The notes below the pieces were generated by a model, which saw nothing but the letters and a program-made list of their open reading frames with translations, made no database searches and had not been told where the DNA came from. A stretch of DNA of 64,000 nucleotides, taken from NCBI RefSeq assembly GCF_001424405.1, contig NZ_LMPS01000005.1, positions 902,268 to 966,267 on the forward strand, read 5' to 3'. Position numbers and translations under genes: made by a program. Source of the DNA: Dyadobacter sp. Leaf189 (GTDB lineage: Bacteria > Bacteroidota > Bacteroidia > Cytophagales > Spirosomataceae). Shown here piece by piece: positions 25,072 through 34,516 of the stretch. Positions within the stretch are counted from its first letter, which is position 1; the number at the start of each line of letters is the position of its first letter.

Positions 25072-28000
25072 ATGAGAGCTAAATTACTATGGTTATTGCT
25101 GCTGTTTTGTGTGGTCCGCGCCGCGCAGGCACAGACCGTCCCGATCTCCGGCGTGGTTGTAGCAAAGGAGGATAATCTGCCCATGCCGGGCGTCACTATC
25201 CGCGTCGCAGGCACCTCTTCGGGTACGCAAACGGATGTAGACGGTAAGTTCAAAATTGACGTAGCACCCAACGCGCGGCTTGTTGCATCATTTATCGGGT
25301 ACACGACAATTGAAGTACCTGTTACCTCCCAAACTTCTTATAAAATAGAGCTGGTAGCGGAAGCAAAAGCATTGCAGGAGCTGGTTGTGGTGGGTTATGG
25401 TGAGCAGAACAGGCGCACGGTCACCGGCGCTATCTCCACCGTTTCCGCAGAACAGATCAAGAACGTACCAAGTCCGAGCCCCGACCAGCTGCTTCAGGGA
25501 AGAAGCCCGGGTGTGCAGGTGAGCGCAGGCTCAGGGGAGCCGGGAACGAGCGTGATGGTGCGTGTGCGCGGGGCAACTTCCATCAATGCAAGCTCAGAGC
25601 CACTTTATGTAATCGACGGTGTGCCGATCGTCTCGCAAAACCTGGCGAGAACTTCATTCGGACAACCCACCAACCCGCTCGCCGACCTGAACCCTTCCGA
25701 TATTGAATCCATGGAAATCCTGAAAGATGCTTCCGCCACGGCGATTTACGGAGCGCGGGCTGCAAACGGGGTGATTCTGATTACAACCAAAAGAGGAAAA
25801 TCTGGTAAGCCAAAAATATCCATCTCGTCTTACGCAGGTACTTCCAAAGCATGGAGGGACCCGAATGAACTGCGTGTGGACGGGCCTACTTTCGAGCGGC
25901 TGCAAAATGAAGCTTCTGCCAACAACTGGGTCGATACTTACGGCTCCATTACTGCGCCCAACCCTGCCGGTGCCACTTACAAGCCACAATACGCCAATCC
26001 TGACGCGGCTGTGAACACCAACTGGCTGGACCCGATCATGCAGAGCGGCGCCCTTTACAATATTGACGCGTCTATTTCAGGCGGGAATGAGCGGGTGAAG
26101 TACCTGGTCTCGGCCAATACTTTCAATCAGGAAGGAATTATGAAGCCTACCAAATTTGACCGCAAAACTTTCAGGGTTAACCTTGACTTTTCCGCCTCCG
26201 ACGCGATCAAATTCGGTACGAGCATTTTTTATTCAAACAGCAAACGAAACCGCATTCAGAATGGGAACAATACTACTTCTGCATTAGCCAATGCATTCTT
26301 TTACCCGAGCAATGTACCTGTTTACAATGCGGACGGGACATACAACAGACCGGTTTGGGAAAACCCGATCGCGATTGTCAACGAAATGGACTACATGATG
26401 AACACCGACAGGATCATCGGGAATGTGTTCGGCGACTGGGAAATTGCGAGCGGACTGGTGTTCCGCACCAACTGGAGTATTGACAACAACTATATCTCGG
26501 AAAACAATTATTCAAACACCAACCTGATCGCCGGTGCAGCTGTGGGCGGCACCGCTACGAACAGTGTTGTTCGGGATTTCAACTGGATCAACGAAAACGT
26601 ACTGACCTATCAGTTCAAACTGGCGGGCGACCACAGCTTCAATTTACTGCTGGGTAACACGCTGCAAAAGAACGTCAACAATGCGACTTCGGCGACGGGC
26701 AGCGGCTTTCCAAGCAACGAGTTCAAAACCATCGCTTCGGCGGCAGTTAAAAACTCCACTGCTGACCAGACAGCCTGGGGTATCGCCTCCTTTTTTGGCC
26801 GGGTCAATTACGATTTTCAAAAGAAATACCTTTTCACAGGTAACATCCGCTATGACGGATCATCGCGCTTTGGTGCAAACAACCGCTGGGGAATGTTCCC
26901 CTCGGCTTCCGTGGGCTGGGCTGTATCGGAAGAGGAATTCCTGAAAGACGTGAAAGCGATTTCAGAACTGAAGTTGAGAGCTAGCTACGGGGTGACAGGT
27001 AACCAGAGCGGGATCGGAAACTTTGCTTCGCTTGGTTTATGGGGCGGACAAAGAGGCGGCTTGCGTGGCGGCGGCGGGGTAACTCCTGGCTCCGGCGGTG
27101 CGGCGGCTTACGGCGATTATCCTGGCTTCAACTCCATTCAGCTGGCTAATCCAGACCTGAAATGGGAAACCACGGCACAGTTTGACATCGGAATGGACCT
27201 CGGCCTTTTTCAGGACAAGCTGAATGTAACGCTTGATTATTACAACAAGCAAACCAAGGATATGCTGCTCGAAGTACCTGTGCCGCGCTCAACCGGGTAC
27301 AGCACATTGATCCAGAATTATGGTGAGATGGAAAACAAAGGTTTTGAGCTGGGTATTAATGCTTCGGCAGTTCAGAGCGAAGACTTCACCTGGGACATCG
27401 CATTCAATATCTCACGTAATAAAAACCTCGTAAAAAAACTGGCTGCACCGATCAGTGCATTTACGAGAGATTATATCCGCATTGAAGAAGGTTACCCGCT
27501 CTTTTCTTTCTACGTACACGAGCAGCTGGGTGTTGACGAGCAAAACGGGAATATCATCTGGAATACCGGCAGCGACGAGGTTTTCAATGTAAATACCGAC
27601 CGGTTTATCCTGGATAAAAGCGCGTGGCCTGACTTCCAGGGAGGATTGACGAACACATTCAAGTACAAAGCTTTCGATCTGATGGCATTCTTCCAGTACA
27701 GCTACGGAAATTATGTGTTCAACTACAACCGCTTCTTCTTCGAGCATGGCGGCGAGCGCACCACGGGTTACAGCTCACAGCAGCTCGACCGCTGGCAAAA
27801 TCCGGGCGACAAGACGGACATTCCACGCATGTCGCACAGCAACTATGACACCAACTTCCGTCCGTCACGCCACGTGGAAGATGCTTCTTACCTCCGTTTG
27901 AAAAATGTAAACCTCGGGTTTACGGTACCAAAATCATTCAGTTCCAAGATCGGTATCAGCAGCGCCCGCATTTACGTGGCCTCACAAAACCTGCTCACTT

Positions 28001-28125
28001 TCACCAAATACACGGGCCTTGATCCCGAAGTGTCGGTAAGTCCATCCGAAACCGTGCAAGGTGTAGACCAGGGCGTTATGCCGCAGCCACGTGTATTCAT
28101 GGGCGGAATCAACTTAACCTTTTAA
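25072..28125 (+). CDS. SusC/RagA-family TonB-linked outer-membrane protein
   Basis: A 1017-residue TonB-dependent transporter. It has a signal peptide (residues 1-20, ending AAQAQ), a CarboxypepD_reg-like domain (about 25-100), a TonB-box-like LQELVVVGYGEQ (about 102-113), a plug domain with IYGARAANGVILITTKRG at about residues 225-242, and a large barrel that ends in Phe. A glycine-rich stretch (GGQRGGLRGGGGV, about residue 660) lies in an extracellular loop. It is the first gene of a run SusC, SusD, S10 peptidase, S10 peptidase, amidohydrolase. The import substrate is therefore more likely peptide than glycan. Confidence 0.95.
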   Translation: MRAKLLWLLLLFCVVRAAQAQTVPISGVVVAKEDNLPMPGVTIRVAGTSSGTQTDVDGKFKIDVAPNARLVASFIGYTTIEVPVTSQTSYKIELVAEAKALQELVVVGYGEQNRRTVTGAISTVSAEQIKNVPSPSPDQLLQGRSPGVQVSAGSGEPGTSVMVRVRGATSINASSEPLYVIDGVPIVSQNLARTSFGQPTNPLADLNPSDIESMEILKDASATAIYGARAANGVILITTKRGKSGKPKISISSYAGTSKAWRDPNELRVDGPTFERLQNEASANNWVDTYGSITAPNPAGATYKPQYANPDAAVNTNWLDPIMQSGALYNIDASISGGNERVKYLVSANTFNQEGIMKPTKFDRKTFRVNLDFSASDAIKFGTSIFYSNSKRNRIQNGNNTTSALANAFFYPSNVPVYNADGTYNRPVWENPIAIVNEMDYMMNTDRIIGNVFGDWEIASGLVFRTNWSIDNNYISENNYSNTNLIAGAAVGGTATNSVVRDFNWINENVLTYQFKLAGDHSFNLLLGNTLQKNVNNATSATGSGFPSNEFKTIASAAVKNSTADQTAWGIASFFGRVNYDFQKKYLFTGNIRYDGSSRFGANNRWGMFPSASVGWAVSEEEFLKDVKAISELKLRASYGVTGNQSGIGNFASLGLWGGQRGGLRGGGGVTPGSGGAAAYGDYPGFNSIQLANPDLKWETTAQFDIGMDLGLFQDKLNVTLDYYNKQTKDMLLEVPVPRSTGYSTLIQNYGEMENKGFELGINASAVQSEDFTWDIAFNISRNKNLVKKLAAPISAFTRDYIRIEEGYPLFSFYVHEQLGVDEQNGNIIWNTGSDEVFNVNTDRFILDKSAWPDFQGGLTNTFKYKAFDLMAFFQYSYGNYVFNYNRFFFEHGGERTTGYSSQQLDRWQNPGDKTDIPRMSHSNYDTNFRPSRHVEDASYLRLKNVNLGFTVPKSFSSKIGISSARIYVASQNLLTFTKYTGLDPEVSVSPSETVQGVDQGVMPQPRVFMGGINLTF

Positions 28126-28136
28126 TCAACGATACG

Positions 28137-29522
28137 ATGAAAAAGATACTGACAGCATTATTATTGATCACGGGGGTTTCTGCCTGCAATGTACTCGACA
28201 TCGAGCCGCTTTCGCAGATCAGCAGCAGCCAGGCGTTTTCCAGTCTCAACAGCGCCGAGGGTGTGGTAAACGGGATGTACAACAATTTACAAACCGTTTA
28301 CATGTGGCGCGTGCAGGTGATCAGCGACGTTGCTTCCGATATGTCTCAGCAGGTAGATACCTGGGATGCATTGATTTCGGCTGACGAGTTCAACTTTAGT
28401 GCTGACAATTCGGAAGTGGAAGATTTGTACACCTCACTTTACCGCTGCGTGGACATTGCCAATTCCGTCATTACCGGAGTACCCGAAATGACCGTCGCAC
28501 AAACCAGCAAGGACGATTTAATTGGACAGGCCCACTTTGTACGCGGCCTCGCCTACTTCGATCTTGCGCGCTTTTTCGGCGGTATTCCAAATGTGTACGG
28601 GACAGAAGGCGTGGTGATCAAGCTGACTCCGTCAATAGGTATCACCGAAGCTGACTTCGCGCCGCGCAATACGTTGCGTGAAACTTACGACCAGGTAGAG
28701 AAAGATCTGCTGGAAGCGATTGCGAAGCTGCCCGAAACGCGGTCTTCCACGATCCTCAGCAAAGCAAAAGCCACAAAAGGGGCAGCCCGGGCACTTTTGG
28801 CGAGGTACTATCTGTACAACAAGCAATGGGACAAGGCCGAGCAATATGCCACGGAGGCAATCGCGAACCAGGCATTAAGTACTCCGTTTGAAACCATATT
28901 CCGGTCCAGGAACACGGCTGAATCGCTTTTTGAACTTCAATTCAATGCGACCGACGGAGCCGGATTGAGAAACTGGTACTTCCCTTCAAGCCTGAGCGGA
29001 AGAGGCGGCACTGCGCTGCACGACGAAATGTACGCGGCCATCATCGCCGACCCGGCTGATACGCGCGCCGCATTGACAGCCAAGAATACAACTGCCAATG
29101 TTTTTTACACCACCAAATGGAGCACTGCCCAGAATGCAGACAATGTACAGGTGCTTCGTCTCGCCGAGCAATACCTGATCCGGGCTGAAGCCCGCGCTGA
29201 ACTTGGCAAGCTGCCAGGCGCAGCCGAAGATCTGAATGCGGTAAGAAAGCGGGCAGGCGTGGCGCCAAGTGCTGCTGGTACCAAGGATGCATTGATTACG
29301 GCGGTACTGAATGAGCGGAAGCTGGAATTTGTGGGAGAAGGTATGCGCTGGTTTGACGTGATCCGCCGCGGGCTTGCCCTCACTGAGTTTGGCGCTGTCA
29401 AAAGGTCAAAAGGAAGTCTTCCTTCATACAGTATCAAAGTGGCCGGAAAGCAGGTTTTGCCCATTCCTTCGGCTGAGATACGCACCAACACCAATGTCGT
29501 TCAGAACGAAGTATACCGCTAA
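28137..29522 (+). CDS. SusD/RagB-family outer-membrane lipoprotein
   Basis: A 461-residue SusD-family protein. The signal MKKILTALLLITGVSAC gives lipidated Cys17. The N-terminal SusD domain includes LSQISSSQAFSSLNSAEGVVNGMYNNL, the TPR-like core includes AHFVRGLAYFDLARFFGG, and the C-terminal RagB region includes VLNERKLEFVGEGMRWFDVIRRG and LPIPSAEIRTN. It starts 11 bases after the SusC gene and forms the surface lid of that transporter. It is followed after 35 bases by the first S10 carboxypeptidase gene, which suggests a single transcript for capture and processing. Confidence 0.95.
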   Translation: MKKILTALLLITGVSACNVLDIEPLSQISSSQAFSSLNSAEGVVNGMYNNLQTVYMWRVQVISDVASDMSQQVDTWDALISADEFNFSADNSEVEDLYTSLYRCVDIANSVITGVPEMTVAQTSKDDLIGQAHFVRGLAYFDLARFFGGIPNVYGTEGVVIKLTPSIGITEADFAPRNTLRETYDQVEKDLLEAIAKLPETRSSTILSKAKATKGAARALLARYYLYNKQWDKAEQYATEAIANQALSTPFETIFRSRNTAESLFELQFNATDGAGLRNWYFPSSLSGRGGTALHDEMYAAIIADPADTRAALTAKNTTANVFYTTKWSTAQNADNVQVLRLAEQYLIRAEARAELGKLPGAAEDLNAVRKRAGVAPSAAGTKDALITAVLNERKLEFVGEGMRWFDVIRRGLALTEFGAVKRSKGSLPSYSIKVAGKQVLPIPSAEIRTNTNVVQNEVYR

Positions 29523-29557
29523 TTCCAACCTTTTATCCTAATATAAATTTCTGCCGT

Positions 29558-31045
29558 ATGAAAAAAATCCTAACCATTTGGATGCTCGCAACTTTTGCTG
29601 TTTCCTCCACGTGGGCGCAAAACCGGACGATCAAGTTTGATACCGATGTAGTCACCAAAGATCAGGTCACTATCAAAGGTCAGAAAGTTTCATATACCGC
29701 CACGGCGGGCAACCAGCCCGTTTGGGACGAAAACGGAAAGGCGATCGCCAGTTTGTTTTATGTGTATTACGAACGTACCGATGTGACCGATCGCACCAAA
29801 CGCCCGCTCGTGATCTCCTTCAATGGCGGCCCCGGCGCGGCATCGTGCTGGATGCACCTTGGCTACACCGGCCCGAAGCGACTGCTGATCGACGATGAAG
29901 GTTACCCGGTACAGCCCTACGGGATCCAGGACAATCCGAATTCCATTCTCGACGTGGCTGATATCGTGTATGTAGAGCCGGTGAATACAGGGTTTTCAAG
30001 AGCAGCGAACGATTCCATCCCGAAATCGAAGTTTTTCGGGGTGAATGCGGATATCAAATACCTGGCCGAGTGGATCAACAACTTTGTCACACGGAAAAAC
30101 AAATGGAGCTCCGCGAAGTACCTGATCGGGGAAAGCTATGGCACCACAAGGGTTTCGGGACTCGCCCTGGAACTGCAAAATTCTCACTGGATGTATTTGA
30201 ATGGCGTGGTACTGGTATCACCGACCTCCCTGGGCATTGAACGGGGAGGGCCGGTAGCCGCCGCCAACCTCCTGCCCTATTATGCCGCTACTGCCTGGCA
30301 CCACAAAGTGCTCGCGCCTGATCTTCAAAATAAAGACCTGACGGACATGCTCCCGGAAGTCGAGAAGTTTACCATCAATGAACTTATCCCGGCGATTACC
30401 AAAGGCGGGTTTCTGGAACCGGAAAAAAGAAAAGCAGTAGCCGCCAAAGTGGCCAAATACGCAGGTATCTCGGAAAAAGTGGTGCTGGAACACAACCTGA
30501 TGATCCCTACCGGCTTTTTCTGGAAAGAACTGCTGCGTGACAAAGGCTACAACATCGGCCGCCTGGATTCACGGTACATGGGTATTGACAGGGAAACTGC
30601 GGGCGAGAGACCTGACTATTCTGCTGAAAATACTTCCTGGCAGCATTCATTCACGCCGGCGATCAACTATTACCTGCGTGAAGTACTCCGATACAAAACC
30701 GACCTGAAATATTTCGTGGCCGGACAAACGCGCCCGTGGGACAGAGAAGGCACCAACATTGACAAAACAGGTGAAAACCTGCGCCAGGCTGTGGCTCAGA
30801 ATCCTTACCTGCATGTAATGGTACAGTCGGGCTACTACGATGGCGCCTGCGACTACTTCAATGCGAAATTCAATATGTGGCAAATGGACAAGAGCGGAAA
30901 GTTGCAGGACCGGTTCAGCTGGAAGGGTTACCGGAGCGGGCACATGATGTACCTGAGAAGCGAAGACCTTGTTACCTCCAACGAGGATGTAAGGGAATTT
31001 ATCAAAAAGACAACCCCGAAAGCGGACCAGGCGGCCAAATACTAG
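29558..31045 (+). CDS. Secreted S10-family serine carboxypeptidase
   Basis: A 495-residue exported peptidase with a signal peptide (residues 1-20, ending TWA, then QNR). The S10 signatures are present. SFNGGPGAASCWMH (88-101) forms the oxyanion region, and LIGESYGT holds the nucleophile Ser193. An Asp near residue 428 in SGYYDGACD and His462 in RSGHMMYL complete the triad. The enzyme should remove C-terminal amino acids from peptides in the periplasm or at the surface. It is 35 bases downstream of the SusD gene and is followed by a close paralogue, so the pair probably splits C-terminal specificity. The length is normal for bacterial S10 proteins. Confidence 0.92.
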   Translation: MKKILTIWMLATFAVSSTWAQNRTIKFDTDVVTKDQVTIKGQKVSYTATAGNQPVWDENGKAIASLFYVYYERTDVTDRTKRPLVISFNGGPGAASCWMHLGYTGPKRLLIDDEGYPVQPYGIQDNPNSILDVADIVYVEPVNTGFSRAANDSIPKSKFFGVNADIKYLAEWINNFVTRKNKWSSAKYLIGESYGTTRVSGLALELQNSHWMYLNGVVLVSPTSLGIERGGPVAAANLLPYYAATAWHHKVLAPDLQNKDLTDMLPEVEKFTINELIPAITKGGFLEPEKRKAVAAKVAKYAGISEKVVLEHNLMIPTGFFWKELLRDKGYNIGRLDSRYMGIDRETAGERPDYSAENTSWQHSFTPAINYYLREVLRYKTDLKYFVAGQTRPWDREGTNIDKTGENLRQAVAQNPYLHVMVQSGYYDGACDYFNAKFNMWQMDKSGKLQDRFSWKGYRSGHMMYLRSEDLVTSNEDVREFIKKTTPKADQAAKY

Positions 31046-31099
31046 TCGGCACCTCGTTCAACTCCATTCAATCTGTCATTCATTTTTACAAAACATACC

Positions 31100-32689
31100 A
31101 TGAAGCAAATATTCGTACTTGCTGTACTTGCCCTGACCACCGTTTCCCCATTGACCGCGCAAAGGCCAACCGCCCCTGCCCCGAGGCCTGAAACCAAGCA
31201 GGAGGACAAGCCCAAAGCGGACCCGAAAGCCAAGGCGGAACCACCCATTTCTCCATTGCCCAAACCGGTAAAGCTCCTGCTCGACTCGGCGACCACGCTT
31301 AACCAGTCGGTGTCGATCAAAGGTGTGAAGGTACCTTACAATGTAACCGTGGGAACCCAGCCGGTGTGGGACGAAGCGGGCAAAGCAATCGGCGGCGTTT
31401 TTTACACTTATTATGAAAGATCGGATATCAAAGACCGGGCAACGCGGCCACTGGTGATCTCGTTCAATGGCGGCCCGGGTACTGCTTCGGTGTGGATGCA
31501 CCTGGCTTACACGGGACCAAAGCTGCTGAGCATCGACAGCGAAGGTTACCCTGTGCAGCCTTATACAGTGAAGGAAAATCCCAATTCGATTCTGGATATC
31601 GCCGACATCGTTTACATTGATCCGATCAACACCGGCTATTCACGCCCGGCTGACAAGGATGTGCCCAAATCCAAATTTTTCGGGACCAATGTAGATATCA
31701 AATACCTGGCTGACTGGCTCAATACATTCGTGAGCCGCCGCAACCGCTGGCTTTCGCCTAAATACCTGATCGGGGAAAGTTACGGTACCAACCGCGTGTC
31801 GGGGCTGGCGCTTGAACTACAGAATGCCAACTGGATGTACCTGAATGGCGTGATCCTGGTATCCCCAACCAATCTCGGGATTGACAGGAAAGGCCCGGTA
31901 GGCGACGCGAACATGCTTCCTTACTATGCGGCTACGGCCTGGCACCACAAGGTACTTGCGTCCGACCTGCAACAGAAAGACCTGGTTCAGATGCTGCCGG
32001 AAGTGGAGCAGTTTACGACATTCGAGCTGATTCCCGCACTTGCAATGGGCGGTACCCTTGAACCTGCGAAAAGAAAAGAAATCGCGGGCAAGATCGCGCG
32101 GTACTCGGGCTTGTCGGAAAAAGTGGTACTGGAACATAACCTGGTTATTCCTGCGCAGTTTTTCTGGAAAGAGCTGCTCCGTGACAAAGGACGGACTGTC
32201 GGCCGCCTCGACTCGCGCTACCTGGGTATTGACAGTGAGGATGCCGGTGAAAAGCCCGACTACGCACCAGAGCTGACTTCTTGGCTGCATTCATTTACGC
32301 CCCCTATCAACTACTATTTCCGCGAGGTACTTAATTACAAGACGGACCTGAAATATTATATGTTCGGACCGGTGCACCCTTGGTCGCGGACGGGAGATGA
32401 TACCGACAAAACAGGCGAAAACCTGCGCCAGGCTATGGCCCAAAACCCATACCTGCATTTGCTGGTACAATCGGGCTACTACGATGGCGCCTGCGATTAC
32501 TTCAATGCACAAAACAACATGTGGCAAATGGATCCGAGCGGTAAGCTTAAATCGCGCATGGACTGGAAGGGATACCGGAGCGGTCACATGATGTACCTGC
32601 GGCAGGAAGACCTTGTATCTGCCAATAACGACCTCCGTGATTTCATCAAAAAAGCGACGCCGAAACGCGGCCAGCCTGCCAAATACTGA
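31100..32689 (+). CDS. Secreted S10-family serine carboxypeptidase (tandem paralogue)
   Basis: A 529-residue paralogue of the preceding gene. After a signal peptide (residues 1-20) it has an inserted Pro/Lys/Ala-rich linker (about residues 22-57), absent from its neighbour, which may hold the enzyme away from the membrane or near a partner. The S10 core is intact: SFNGGPGTASVWMH (121-134), Ser227 in GESYGT, the SGYYDGACD aspartate and the RSGHMMYL histidine. The two proteins share long identical blocks, so the duplication looks fairly recent. The gene follows its paralogue by 54 bases and ends 14 bases before a strong hairpin at 32704. Confidence 0.92.
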   Translation: MKQIFVLAVLALTTVSPLTAQRPTAPAPRPETKQEDKPKADPKAKAEPPISPLPKPVKLLLDSATTLNQSVSIKGVKVPYNVTVGTQPVWDEAGKAIGGVFYTYYERSDIKDRATRPLVISFNGGPGTASVWMHLAYTGPKLLSIDSEGYPVQPYTVKENPNSILDIADIVYIDPINTGYSRPADKDVPKSKFFGTNVDIKYLADWLNTFVSRRNRWLSPKYLIGESYGTNRVSGLALELQNANWMYLNGVILVSPTNLGIDRKGPVGDANMLPYYAATAWHHKVLASDLQQKDLVQMLPEVEQFTTFELIPALAMGGTLEPAKRKEIAGKIARYSGLSEKVVLEHNLVIPAQFFWKELLRDKGRTVGRLDSRYLGIDSEDAGEKPDYAPELTSWLHSFTPPINYYFREVLNYKTDLKYYMFGPVHPWSRTGDDTDKTGENLRQAMAQNPYLHLLVQSGYYDGACDYFNAQNNMWQMDPSGKLKSRMDWKGYRSGHMMYLRQEDLVSANNDLRDFIKKATPKRGQPAKY

Positions 32690-32703
32690 CAGTCAATAAT
32701 ATG

Positions 32704-32736
32704 CAAAGGAGCCCGCACCAACAGCGGGCTTCTTTG
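32704..32736 (+). terminator. Hairpin between S10 and amidohydrolase genes
   Basis: A 13-base stem with one G-U pair (CAAAGGAGCCCGC at 32704-32716, partner 32724-32736) and a 7-base loop lies 14 bases after the S10 stop. The U-tract is imperfect (TTCTTTGG). It may end or dampen the SusC-to-S10 transcript before the amidohydrolase gene 27 bases further on. Confidence 0.6.
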
Positions 32737-32762
32737 GCTTTGAACAACTTAACCCCATTGCT

Positions 32763-34358
32763 ATGATGCGTTTTTTAACAAAATGGAGTTTCGCCATCGC
32801 TGCGGCTGCCATGCAATTGAATGCATTCGGACAGGCTGCTACCATGAAGGCGCCGGAAGTGAAGGAAGGCGACGGGCCGCACAGCCAGCTGGTTATCCGG
32901 GGTGCCACGCTGATCAACAGTACCCTCGCTCCTCCTACTGGTCCGGTAGATATTGTGGTGGAGAAAAACAGGATTGTGAGCATTACAACAGTCGGTGTAA
33001 CCGGCCAGCCTGTTGACGCCAAGCGCCGCCCCGTGTTGAAGCCCGGAGGCAAAGAATTACAGGCGGAAGGAATGTACCTGATGCCCGGCTTTATCGATAC
33101 CCACGCGCACATTGGGGGCGGCAGCAAAAATGCGCATGCCGAGTATGTTTTTAAACTCTGGATGGCGCACGGCGTAACCACCATTGCCGAGCCGGGCAGC
33201 ATGAACGGTCGTGAATGGACTTTGGAAGAAAAAGATAAAAGTGCCAAAAACCTGATCACAGCGCCCAGGATCAAAGCGTACTCGCGGTTTGGTTTGGGAA
33301 GCAACACACCTATCTCCACGCCCGAACAAGCGCGCGCCTGGGTACAAGCCAATGCAAAGGCAGGTTCGGACGGTATCAAGTTTTTTGGCGCAGCCCCTGA
33401 AATCATGAAAGCCGCGATTGATGAAAACAAGAAGCTCGGTCTCCGCTCGATGATGCACCACTCGCAAACCGACGTGGGAAGGTGGAATGCATTGAACAGC
33501 GCGCGCGCCGGCCTGAACTCTATGGAACACTGGTATGGGCTGCCCGAAGCGCTCTTTGCAGACCGGACGGTCCAGAACTATTCGCTCGATTATAACTATA
33601 CCAACGAACAGGACCGGTTTGGAGAAGCAGGTACGCTCTGGAAACAGGCAGCGCCGCCGTTTTCGGAAAAATGGAATGCAGTGATGAACGAGATGATCGC
33701 ATTGAATTTTACATTGTCCCCTACCCTGAATATCTATGAGGCAAACCGCGACTTAATGCGCGCAAGAAGGGCGGAGTGGCACGACGAGTACACCATGCCG
33801 CAACTCTGGCGGTTTTACGAGCCTAGCTGGAACTCGCACGGATCGTACTGGCATTCGTGGGGAACCGAGCAGGAAATTCAATGGAAAGAAAATTACCGTT
33901 TGTGGATGATGTTTTTGAATGAATACAAAAACCGCGGCGGCAGGGTCACTACGGGCACAGACTCGGGCTTTATTTACGAACTCTTCGGATTTTCGTTCAT
34001 CCGCGAGCTTGAATTACTCCGCGAAGCCGGCTTTCACCCGCTGGAAGTGATCAAAGCTGCTACCCTCAATGGCGCTGAATCGCTTGGCATTGACCAGGAC
34101 CTGGGCAGCGTGGAAGTAGGCAAGCTCGCCGACTTCGTGCTGGTGGAAGAAAACCCGCTGCAAAACTTCCAGGTACTTTACGGTACCGGCGCAATCAGGC
34201 TCATGCCCGACAATAAAGTTACCCGCGTGGGCGGCGTGCGGTACACAATCAAAGACGGTGTAATTTACGATGCCAAAAAGCTGCTCGCAGATGTCAAGAA
34301 AATGGTAGATGATGAGAAGGCCAAGACAGGAATGAAGATCGTCCAGCCTGGAAGGTAG
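32763..34358 (+). CDS. Exported metal-dependent amidohydrolase
   Basis: A 531-residue member of the amidohydrolase superfamily with a signal peptide (residues 1-24, ending NAFGQA). Metal-binding motifs are GFIDTHAHIGGG (His114, His116), MMHHSQ and SMEHWYG in the middle, and TTGTDSGF near the C-terminus (catalytic Asp), followed by the usual GSVEVGKLADFVLVEENP beta domain. Such periplasmic enzymes of Bacteroidota are often imidazolonepropionase- or prolidase-like hydrolases of dipeptides or cyclic amides. Its place behind the SusC/SusD and S10 genes supports a dipeptidase-like role; that is inference. The start could also be the second Met at 32766. Confidence 0.87.
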   Translation: MMRFLTKWSFAIAAAAMQLNAFGQAATMKAPEVKEGDGPHSQLVIRGATLINSTLAPPTGPVDIVVEKNRIVSITTVGVTGQPVDAKRRPVLKPGGKELQAEGMYLMPGFIDTHAHIGGGSKNAHAEYVFKLWMAHGVTTIAEPGSMNGREWTLEEKDKSAKNLITAPRIKAYSRFGLGSNTPISTPEQARAWVQANAKAGSDGIKFFGAAPEIMKAAIDENKKLGLRSMMHHSQTDVGRWNALNSARAGLNSMEHWYGLPEALFADRTVQNYSLDYNYTNEQDRFGEAGTLWKQAAPPFSEKWNAVMNEMIALNFTLSPTLNIYEANRDLMRARRAEWHDEYTMPQLWRFYEPSWNSHGSYWHSWGTEQEIQWKENYRLWMMFLNEYKNRGGRVTTGTDSGFIYELFGFSFIRELELLREAGFHPLEVIKAATLNGAESLGIDQDLGSVEVGKLADFVLVEENPLQNFQVLYGTGAIRLMPDNKVTRVGGVRYTIKDGVIYDAKKLLADVKKMVDDEKAKTGMKIVQPGR

Positions 34359-34374
34359 TGGGGGTTTGGGGGTG

Positions 34375-34467
34375 ATTTGTGGTCATTGAGTTGTTTGCTG
34401 TGCTCACAGCTATAACAATCTAATGACCACAAATGACTCCTAATGACAATCAATGACCACAAATGAC
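34375..34467. repeat. Repeats of AATGACCACAAATGAC with an inverted copy
   Basis: The 16-base word AATGACCACAAATGAC occurs at 34422-34437 and 34452-34467. The inverted partial copy ATTTGTGGTCATT lies at 34375-34387, just after the amidohydrolase stop. The first arm can pair with either direct copy, giving two alternative long hairpins. This fills most of the 158-base gap before the convergent AraC gene. It may serve as a terminator or be an extragenic repeat of the genome. Confidence 0.65.
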
Positions 34468-34516
34468 CACCTAATAACCAAAATACATAACGCTAGCACA
34501 TATACGCAATTGCTAA

